From Betaproteobacteria bacterium (lineage in GTDB: Bacteria > Pseudomonadota > Gammaproteobacteria > Burkholderiales > Burkholderiaceae_C): a stretch of 11,808 bases of DNA. Position 1 is the stretch's first letter. Each line of letters opens with the position of its first letter. The position numbers and the translations under genes were made by a program. Of this stretch, positions 6,815-11,808 are shown in pieces. The stretch is taken from contig RFNL01000194.1 in assembly GCA_009927195.1 (NCBI GenBank), positions 1 to 11,808 of the forward strand, given 5' to 3'. The notes beneath the pieces are model-generated. The model had not been told where the DNA came from. It ran no database searches and saw only the letters and a program-made list of their open reading frames with translations.

Positions 6815-7595
6815 CCCACCCTGCTTGCAGCCAGTGCCAATGGTGCGGCTTGAAGGCCCAGGGAATCATCTGACCCGGGGTGTTCTCAGGCAGCACGTCG
6901 GCGGTGAGGTGGTCCAGCCACTCACCCTCAGCGCCGATGGCCGCCAACAGGTGCTGGGCCCATGCGCCTTGCGCGTAAGCGCATTGCTGGTGTTGCACAC
7001 CCGCTGAGGTGCGCACAAACGGCAGCGTGAGCGCAGAAGTAATAGGGGGCGGGTTGGGCCGCACTTGGCCAGAGTAAGCGTCGTGCACACTGCCCCAGGG
7101 GTGGCCACGCAGGTCGTGGTGCAATTGGCGCAAGCGCGCTTGCGCGGCTTCGGTGTCGCCAATGCGGTAGCGCAATTGCCCAAGCAGATTGTCAAACCAG
7201 ATGCAGGCTTGCGGGTGTTGGGCCAATAAAACTGACAAATTGGCCATGGCATCTTGCCGGTGGTAGTGAAGCTCAACGCCGTGCTGGCGCAAATGTGGGC
7301 CGTGGCGGGCGCGAAACCACAGGCCTGCCAGTGGGTCGATGTCGTACGCATCGATGCGTGCAAAGCGTTGCAGCCAGGGGCCGGGCATCATCCATCCGGC
7401 ACTGGCACCGATCAGCAACAAATGCGGGCGTTGGGGGTTCACTGGGCTCAGAAAATTGGCCAGGGCATCAACGGTGGGTTGCCAGCGCTGGCGTGATTGG
7501 TGGGCATGCAGGTGCCAGTTCAGGCCGCCCGTGCCGCCGGCATGCCAGGCCTCACTCAGCCAATTCCACCAGGCCGTTCGCGGCTCAGTGGGCAC
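6798..7595 (-). CDS. Putative class I SAM-dependent methyltransferase-like protein, target unknown
   Basis: The 265-residue product is not a known flagellar component. It shows a Rossmann-type pattern: a glycine-containing motif LLLIGASAGW (residues 59-68), an acidic end of the second strand YDIDPLA (D85/D87), QDAM (D115) in the motif III position, and ACIWFDNLLGQL (130-141) in the motif IV position. This order matches class I S-adenosylmethionine-dependent methyltransferases, but the substrate cannot be read from the sequence. It is rich in Trp and His (for example WWNW at 9-12 and HHWHW at 251-255). The GTG start at 7595 overlaps the stop of the upstream minus-strand gene by 11 bases, suggesting a two-gene operon. 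It faces fliJ tail to tail with a 17-base overlap. Base composition looks like its neighbours, so there is no obvious sign of recent transfer. The fold call is moderate; the enzyme call is tentative. Confidence 0.7.
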   Translation of the reverse strand: MPTEPRTAWWNWLSEAWHAGGTGGLNWHLHAHQSRQRWQPTVDALANFLSPVNPQRPHLLLIGASAGWMMPGPWLQRFARIDAYDIDPLAGLWFRARHGPHLRQHGVELHYHRQDAMANLSVLLAQHPQACIWFDNLLGQLRYRIGDTEAAQARLRQLHHDLRGHPWGSVHDAYSGQVRPNPPPITSALTLPFVRTSAGVQHQQCAYAQGAWAQHLLAAIGAEGEWLDHLTADVLPENTPGQMIPWAFKPHHWHWLQAGWVRNEG

Positions 7596-7980
7596 ACACC
7601 GCCTTCATGATGTGGGTCATGGGTGTCCCCGGTGGCACGCTCATCCAATCTTGAAACACGCCTTCGCTGACCAACACCTCACCCGTTAGTCTGGGGCCGC
7701 TGTGAAACGACACGGTCAAGGCGCGCACCCGTTTGTCTTTGCAATCAAATTCCATTTGTGCGCGGGTGGATTTGAAGCTTTGTCCTTGCTTGTTCTTTTG
7801 CGGATCGCGGTAATCAAGCATGGTCCAGGCGCGCTGTCTATCACCTTGGTGCTCAATGGAGGAGGCGTCGTAGTAGTAAATGCCCAAATCGTGCAGCCCG
7901 GCCGAGGTCCAGTTGACGGCGAAGGCATTCACGCTTATGAGCCAGCAAACCAATGCGAAAAAGTGTCTGGAACGGATCAT
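7585..7980 (-). CDS. Secreted surface-adhesin-E-like small protein
   Basis: The product has 131 residues from the ATG at 7980. The first 21 residues (MIRSRHFFALVCWLISVNAFA) form a clear signal peptide with a positive start, a hydrophobic core and an AFA cleavage motif, so the mature protein should be periplasmic or exported. The mature part has the pattern of the small surface-adhesin protein E-like family: a Trp early on, YYDASSI, RAWTMLDY, EFDC with a later C-terminal Cys (VCAH) that may pair with it, and SVPPGTPM near the end. A longer frame reaches a TTG at 8013, but that codon lies in the probable -35 box, so the ATG is preferred. No Shine-Dalgarno sequence is visible; see the promoter entry. 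The family is widespread and poorly characterised, and a link to motility is not shown. Confidence 0.75.
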   Translation of the reverse strand: MIRSRHFFALVCWLISVNAFAVNWTSAGLHDLGIYYYDASSIEHQGDRQRAWTMLDYRDPQKNKQGQSFKSTRAQMEFDCKDKRVRALTVSFHSGPRLTGEVLVSEGVFQDWMSVPPGTPMTHIMKAVCAH

Positions 7981-8078
7981 GCTTAGATCATAACGCTGGA
8001 CCCGTCGTGTCAAAAAATTGGCATGCGAGTTGAATCATTTGGTATTCATCGAAAAACCTTTTTTCTGGACACATTCAC
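7981..8078. other. Divergent intergenic region between the adhesin-E-like gene and fliO
   Basis: These 98 bases are the only sizeable non-coding stretch in the window and must hold the control region of the minus-strand pair. They are also the most likely place for a promoter of fliO-flhB, because the fli operon to the left is cut off by opposing genes. On the + strand I see TTGAAT at 8030-8035 but no well-spaced -10 box. A motif resembling a sigma-54 site at 8018-8034 has GA where the conserved GC should be. A GCATGC palindrome lies at 8021-8026. No terminator hairpin was recognised. Confidence 0.6.
7987..8013 (-). promoter_or_regulatory. Probable sigma-70-type promoter for the minus-strand gene pair
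   Basis: Read on the minus strand, TTGACA (8013-8008) is a perfect -35 box and TATGAT (7992-7987) differs from the -10 consensus at one base. The spacer is 15 bases, shorter than the usual 17. Transcription would begin about seven bases after the -10, at or next to the A of the ATG at 7980. This predicts a leaderless or nearly leaderless mRNA, consistent with the lack of a ribosome binding site. Confidence 0.5.
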
Positions 8079-8411
8079 ATGCAAGCCACCGATTGGTTTC
8101 AATATGCCTTCAGTGCCGTGGTGGTGCTCGTCACTTTGGGCGGGGTTTTGTGGTTGCTGGTGCGACGCAAAAACGCTTTCGCCCCCAAATCTGAGGGCCG
8201 AAAAATCAAGCTGGTTGAAACCATGCCCTTGAGTCTGAAGCACAAACTGATGTTGGTGCAAGTAGACAATCAAATGGTATTGCTCAGCGTCAATGCCCAA
8301 GACATCAGCACCTTGCATGCTTGGCAGCCGCAGTCAGACAACGCCAGCATCGCTGCCAACCCCGCATCAGCGGCGAAAGACTTTCGCTCGGTGATGCAGT
8401 CCAACCTGTGA
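8079..8411 (+). CDS. fliO: Flagellar biosynthesis protein FliO
   Basis: FliO is a small membrane protein that helps FliP assemble into the export gate. The 110-residue product has a short N-terminus, one membrane helix (about residues 10-28, FSAVVVLVTLGGVLWLLV), then a cytoplasmic domain. That domain has the family pattern of a basic stretch, SLKHKLMLVQVDNQMVLLSV (residues 52-71), and a variable end. The start codon has no strong Shine-Dalgarno sequence. It is the first + strand gene after the interruption and is followed by fliP after seven bases. FliO proteins diverge widely, so position ahead of fliP adds much of the confidence. Confidence 0.92.
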   Translation: MQATDWFQYAFSAVVVLVTLGGVLWLLVRRKNAFAPKSEGRKIKLVETMPLSLKHKLMLVQVDNQMVLLSVNAQDISTLHAWQPQSDNASIAANPASAAKDFRSVMQSNL

Positions 8412-8418
8412 GAGCAGC

Positions 8419-9168
8419 ATGCGCCGACACACCCTGATTTCCATTTTGTTGCTGGCCGGCTTGTTATTGCTGGCCCCTTGGGCGCAGGCCCAAGGCATTC
8501 CCATGATCAATGTCAGCAGCGCCAAAGGCGCTCAACAGTACAGCTTGACGCTGCAACTGCTGGCCTTGATGACCACATTGACGCTGCTGCCGTCGATGTT
8601 GCTGATGATGACCTCTTTTGTGCGCATCATCATCGTGTTGTCCTTGTTGCGTCAAGCCTTGGGCACCGGACAAACCCCGCCCAACATGGTGCTGGTGGGC
8701 TTGTCGCTGTTTTTGACGCTGTTCATCATGTCGCCCGTGTTTGAAAACATTTACCAAAACGCCTTGTTGCCCTATATGAATGCCAGCATGCCGTTCGAAA
8801 AGGCCCTGGCTTTGGCCGAAGCACCGGTGCGCGATTTCATGATGCACCAAACGCGTGAGGATGACATCACGATGTTCATGCAAATCGCTCAGAAAAAAGA
8901 TGTGGCCAGCGCCGCAGATGTGCCTTTCACCACCCTGATGCCGGCTTTCATCACCTCTGAATTGAAAAGCGCCTTCACCATCGGCTTCATGATTTACATA
9001 CCGTTTGTGGTGATCGACTTGATTGTGGCCAGCGTTTTGATGTCCATGGGCATGATGATGCTCTCGCCCATGATCATCTCCATGCCTTTCAAGCTCATGC
9101 TGTTTGTGTTGGTCGACGGTTGGACCTTGTTGATGGGTTCCTTGGCCTCGAGTTTCGTTTTCAAATAA
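8419..9168 (+). CDS. fliP: Flagellar type III export gate protein FliP
   Basis: FliP forms the core pentamer of the FliPQR export gate. The 249-residue product is of normal length. It begins with a cleavable signal peptide (about residues 1-24, ending WAQAQ), as is usual for FliP. Family-typical segments follow: LLPSMLLMMTSFVRIIIVLS, LRQALGTGQTPPNMVLVGL, FLTLFIMSPVFENIY, then FITSELKSAFTIGFMIYIPF, VVIDLIVASVLMSMGMMMLS and PMIISMPFKLMLFVLVDGW. A GAGAG sequence at about 8410-8414 serves as the ribosome binding site. The gene sits directly after fliO and 10 bases before fliQ. Confidence 0.98.
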   Translation: MRRHTLISILLLAGLLLLAPWAQAQGIPMINVSSAKGAQQYSLTLQLLALMTTLTLLPSMLLMMTSFVRIIIVLSLLRQALGTGQTPPNMVLVGLSLFLTLFIMSPVFENIYQNALLPYMNASMPFEKALALAEAPVRDFMMHQTREDDITMFMQIAQKKDVASAADVPFTTLMPAFITSELKSAFTIGFMIYIPFVVIDLIVASVLMSMGMMMLSPMIISMPFKLMLFVLVDGWTLLMGSLASSFVFK

Positions 9169-9178
9169 GGAATATTCC

Positions 9179-9451
9179 ATGTTGGACACTGCACTGGTTG
9201 TGGATTTGGGGCGACAGGCCCTGTGGATGACGATGCTGATTTCAGCGCCCATACTGGGGATTGGCTTGATCGTGGGCTTGACGGTGGGCGTGTTTCAAGC
9301 AGCCACATCGATCAACGAGCAGACGCTAAGTTTCATTCCGAAACTGGTGGCCTTGGGTGTCACCCTGGCGTTGACCGGTGGCTGGATGATCAACACCATG
9401 GTGGATTACACCCGGGTGTTGTTTGGCCGCATTCCCACCTTGTTTGGTTGA
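9179..9451 (+). CDS. fliQ: Flagellar type III export gate protein FliQ
   Basis: FliQ packs around the FliP/FliR core of the export gate; four copies are usual. The 90-residue product has the expected size and two hydrophobic helices (about 15-37 and 51-72). Conserved stretches include ISAPILGIGLIVGLTVGVFQ, ATSINEQTLSFIPK and WMINTMVDYTR. It has a good ribosome binding site (TAAGGAAT at 9166-9173) that overlaps the fliP stop codon. fliR begins nine bases later. Confidence 0.98.
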   Translation: MLDTALVVDLGRQALWMTMLISAPILGIGLIVGLTVGVFQAATSINEQTLSFIPKLVALGVTLALTGGWMINTMVDYTRVLFGRIPTLFG

Positions 9452-9459
9452 ATGCTGCG

Positions 9460-10227
9460 ATGAACCTGGAGATGCTCAACCTGCTGGACAAGTTCTATGC
9501 TTTGATCTGGCCAATGTTGCGCATAACTGCTTTTCTGGCGTTTGCTTCTATTTTTTCCATCCGTGCGGTCAATTTGCGCATCCGCATGGTGTTGTCGCTG
9601 GCGCTTTCTTTTTTCATTTCGATGCAAATCGACATCCCTGTGATTGACCCTCTCACCGGTCCTGGTTTGGCCGAGGTGTTCAATCAGGTGTTCATTGGTT
9701 TTGCGATGGGCATGATCATGCAAATCGCCACCGCAGGCGTGGTGGTTGCCGGGCAAGTCGTCTCTGGTTCGATGGGCCTGACCATGGCCACCTTGATCGA
9801 CCCCAACGTGGGCAATGTGCCGGTGATTTCCGGCTTGTTCAACGTCTTGGGAACCTTGGTTTTTTTGGCCTTGGGCGGCCACCTGATCATGTTTGGCATT
9901 TTGTTGGACTCGTTCACCCAGTTCCCGATTGGTAAAAACCTGATGTCGCAAGATGTCTTCGGCAAGATGCTGGCGTGGAGTGCGATGATGTTTCTGGCCT
10001 CGGTGTTGATTGCCTTGCCCGTGTTGATGACCTTGTTGTTTGTCAACGTGGGTCTGGGTTTTGTGACCCGCGCTGCACCCAGCTTGAATATTTTTTCGGT
10101 GGGTTTCTCGGCCATGTTGATGGCGGGTTTTGTCATTTTGTGGTTAGCCCTGCCTAGCACCGTTGGCCGGATGAACTGGTTGTGGGTACAAACCTATGCG
10201 CAGATGCGCGCATTGTTTTTAGGGTGA
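9460..10227 (+). CDS. fliR: Flagellar type III export gate protein FliR
   Basis: FliR completes the FliPQR gate as a fusion-like homologue of FliP and FliQ. From the ATG at 9460 the product has 255 residues, close to the family's usual length of about 260, with about six hydrophobic helices. Typical stretches are WPMLRITAFLAFASIFSIRA, GFAMGMIMQIATAGVVVAGQ, SGSMGLTMATLIDP, and a C-terminal helix near AGFVILWLALPS. The reading frame is open further upstream through fliQ to 9223, but that part translates to polar, non-family sequence and is rejected as the start. The Shine-Dalgarno sequence is weak; coupling to fliQ is likely. flhB follows after three bases. Confidence 0.97.
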   Translation: MNLEMLNLLDKFYALIWPMLRITAFLAFASIFSIRAVNLRIRMVLSLALSFFISMQIDIPVIDPLTGPGLAEVFNQVFIGFAMGMIMQIATAGVVVAGQVVSGSMGLTMATLIDPNVGNVPVISGLFNVLGTLVFLALGGHLIMFGILLDSFTQFPIGKNLMSQDVFGKMLAWSAMMFLASVLIALPVLMTLLFVNVGLGFVTRAAPSLNIFSVGFSAMLMAGFVILWLALPSTVGRMNWLWVQTYAQMRALFLG

Positions 10228-10230
10228 TGT

Positions 10231-11370
10231 ATGGCTGACGACAGCGCAGAAAAAACCGAAGAACCCACCAGTCGACGCTTGGAAAAAGCCCGATCTGAGG
10301 GGCAATTGGCGCGTTCGATCGAATTACCCGTCGCAGCAATGTCCATCGGTGCCGTGGGCTTTTTCACCCTCATGGGCGGGTGGTTGTTCAATGGCATGAG
10401 CCAGTTGTTTGTGTCGCAACTGGAGTTCGATCGCAAAATCATTGACAAGGCCGAATTGCTGCCCGGTTTGTTTGCGCAGTCGGTGGTTGATGCGTTTTTG
10501 CTGATCTTGCCGCTGATGTTGCTGATGTATTTCATTGCCATTGCTTCGACCGTGATGTCGGGCGGTTTGGTGTTTTCCATGGGCATGGTGGCGCCCAAAT
10601 TCAGCAAACTTAATCCGCTCAATGGCCTGAGTCGCATATTTGGTGTCAAGTCGCTGATCGAATTGGCCAAGTCAATTGCCAAGTTCGTGGTGGTCGGGGG
10701 CATTTTGCTGTTGCAAGTCAGTAACCACATGGAAGAGTTGCTCGCCCTGGCCAACTTGGATTTGAACCAAGCCATGGCCATCGCTGGCAAGTTGATCGTG
10801 GATGCTTGCTTTTGGTTGAGCATGGGTTTGTTGCTGATTGCCTTGGCAGATGTGCCCATCCAGCAGTACCAGGTTCACCAGAAACTCAAAATGTCGCGCC
10901 AGGAAGTGCGCGATGAAATGAAAGACTCGGAGGGTCGGCCCGAGGTAAAGCAAAAAATCAAACAGCGCCAACGTGAGATGGCCAACAACCGCATGTTGGC
11001 CAAGGTGAAAGATGCCGACGTGGTCATCACCAACCCGCAGCATTTTGCGGTGGCCTTGTCCTACGACCCGAACGGCGATGGTGCACCGATCTTGTTGGCC
11101 AAGGGCAGCGATGAACTCGCCCGGCGCATCCGCGAGGAGGCCCAAGCCCATGCAGTGGAATTATTTCCGGCACCCGAGTTGGCCCGTGCCCTGTATTTCA
11201 CCACCCAGGTGGATGAGCCCATACCCGAGGGCTTGTACCATGCTGTGGCCCAAGTGATTGCTTATGTGTTCAGTCTGAACCAGTCATACGCCGCTGGCGA
11301 GGGTCTGCTCAAGCCCGTACCGGTTGTGCCGGAGAATATGCGTTTTGACAGCAATGGGTTGCCAGCTTGA
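10231..11370 (+). CDS. flhB: Flagellar export switch protein FlhB (NPQH variant)
   Basis: FlhB is the export gate protein that switches substrate class from rod/hook to filament after self-cleavage of its cytoplasmic domain. The 379-residue product has the expected N-terminus (EKTEEPTSRRLEKARSEGQ), four membrane helices (about 33-55, 85-110, 145-165 and 185-207), the long cytoplasmic helix (KMSRQEVRDEMKDSEGRPEV) and the cleavage domain. The cleavage motif, NPTH in most homologues, reads N268-P269-Q270-H271. The Asn and Pro that carry out cleavage in Salmonella FlhB (N269, P270) are kept. AGGGTG at 10221-10226 is the ribosome binding site. The order fliR-flhB with a three-base gap supports a single gate operon. 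Confidence 0.98.
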   Translation: MADDSAEKTEEPTSRRLEKARSEGQLARSIELPVAAMSIGAVGFFTLMGGWLFNGMSQLFVSQLEFDRKIIDKAELLPGLFAQSVVDAFLLILPLMLLMYFIAIASTVMSGGLVFSMGMVAPKFSKLNPLNGLSRIFGVKSLIELAKSIAKFVVVGGILLLQVSNHMEELLALANLDLNQAMAIAGKLIVDACFWLSMGLLLIALADVPIQQYQVHQKLKMSRQEVRDEMKDSEGRPEVKQKIKQRQREMANNRMLAKVKDADVVITNPQHFAVALSYDPNGDGAPILLAKGSDELARRIREEAQAHAVELFPAPELARALYFTTQVDEPIPEGLYHAVAQVIAYVFSLNQSYAAGEGLLKPVPVVPENMRFDSNGLPA

Positions 11371-11374
11371 TGGG

Positions 11375-11808
11375 ATGGATGACCAAATGAGCACTGTGTA
11401 CCAAAGTCCGGGCGACAAGATGCGTTATGAGATCTTGCTCAAGTCCATGATGGAAGGGCGATTGAACCTGGCAGTGCTCAGTGACAGCGACCTTACTTTG
11501 GACTTTTACGCCAACCAGATCCACGAGGATTTGCGTGACCGTGGTGAGCGCATGGTCGAGTTTTGTTTTTCGGCCGACTCGATCAAACTGGTTGAAATGT
11601 TCAATGGCATTTTGTCAGAGCTCACCGTCTCCCAGGCGCGCGACAAACAAGTCAAAAGCGCGCCCAAGCGGTATTTGATTTTTCGCGACATCCTGGCCAT
11701 GCAAGAATTTGAATTGCAATTGCTGGCGCGTTTGGTCAACGGGTTTCCTGCCAGCAACATCAATGTGGTGTTGATGGTCAATGCCTCTGCCCCGTACTCC
11801 AGCAAGCT
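11375..11808 (+). CDS. Unrecognised protein with NTPase-like fold pattern and no Walker A, cut by the window end
   Basis: An open frame runs from ATG 11375 (or ATG 11387) without a stop to the window edge, giving 144 residues of a longer protein. I do not recognise the family. The order of strands and helices resembles a P-loop ATPase: strand NLAVLSDSD (31-39), helix LDFYANQIHEDLRDRG, strand RMVEFCFSAD, then later strand RYLIFRDI (99-106), helix EFELQLLARLVNG and strand NINVVLMVN (128-136). The last part looks like the Walker B to sensor 1 portion of AAA+/ExeA-like proteins. Where a GxxxxGK[ST] loop would be expected there is only SDSDLTLD, so nucleotide binding is doubtful. It starts five bases after flhB and is likely in the same operon. 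Codon use matches the flagellar genes. The fold reading is inference. Confidence 0.7.
   Translation, partial: MDDQMSTVYQSPGDKMRYEILLKSMMEGRLNLAVLSDSDLTLDFYANQIHEDLRDRGERMVEFCFSADSIKLVEMFNGILSELTVSQARDKQVKSAPKRYLIFRDILAMQEFELQLLARLVNGFPASNINVVLMVNASAPYSSK

Noticed and set aside
8018..8034. Possible sigma-54 promoter ahead of fliO
   Set aside because: The TGGCA element is present with correct spacing, but the essential GC of the -12 element is GA, so it does not meet the consensus.
8052..8065. GAAAAACC/TTTTTTC run as a terminator
   Set aside because: There is no GC-rich stem, it is only an imperfect A/T inverted repeat close to the fliO start.
8464..9252. Minus-strand open frame of 262 codons opposite fliP
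   Set aside because: It is His/Gln/Gly-rich with no family character and lies fully opposite a secure fliP gene.
9223..9459. In-frame upstream extension of fliR across fliQ
   Set aside because: The extension translates to polar, non-family sequence in the shadow of the well-supported fliQ gene; FliR has its expected length from the ATG at 9460.
11506..11805. Minus-strand open frame at the right edge
   Set aside because: The + strand frame over the same bases has codon use like the flagellar genes and a plausible strand/helix pattern; the minus-strand product is Ser/Asn/Arg-rich without recognisable features.
1..11808. CRISPR arrays, insertion sequences, tRNA or rRNA genes
   Set aside because: No direct repeats with spacers, transposase-like frames, terminal inverted repeats or RNA gene signatures were seen; the window is packed with coding sequence.

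Overview
The window is a stretch of a flagellar (fli/flh) gene cluster, almost entirely protein-coding. The gene content (basal-body MS-ring, rotor, export ATPase complex and export-gate genes), the moderately high GC, heavy use of TTG for leucine and the look of the proteins suggest a betaproteobacterium, most likely Burkholderiales and possibly Comamonadaceae. That placement is an inference from sequence feel, not from a search.

Layout, left to right on the + strand: fliF (MS-ring, split by an apparent one-base deletion near 743-745), fliG (rotor switch), fliH (regulator of the export ATPase), an unnamed FliF-tail-like membrane protein (4351-5046), fliI (export ATPase) and fliJ (ATPase stalk). 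Most junctions are short gaps or stop/start overlaps, so this half looks like one transcription unit. Two minus-strand genes then interrupt the order: a Rossmann-fold methyltransferase-like protein (6798-7595), and upstream of it a secreted adhesin-E-like protein (7585-7980). A 98-base divergent intergenic region (7981-8078) follows, with a good minus-strand promoter that seems to give a leaderless transcript. The + strand resumes with the export gate genes fliO, fliP, fliQ, fliR and flhB. A truncated, unrecognised gene at the right edge has a P-loop-NTPase-like strand pattern but no visible Walker A motif.

How the genes fit together: FliF anchors FliG through its cytoplasmic C-terminal tail. 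FliP, FliQ, FliR and FlhB form the export gate inside the MS-ring, with FliO helping FliP assemble. FliH, FliI and FliJ form the cytoplasmic ATPase complex that feeds substrates to that gate. fliK, fliL, fliM and fliN, which often lie between fliJ and fliO, are absent here; the two minus-strand genes sit in their place.

The most striking element is the protein encoded between fliH and fliI. It reproduces the last membrane helix and the FliG-binding tail of FliF, joined by an acidic linker, but has none of the ring-forming domains. I know of no described flagellar component with this architecture. It is the best candidate for something new in the window.
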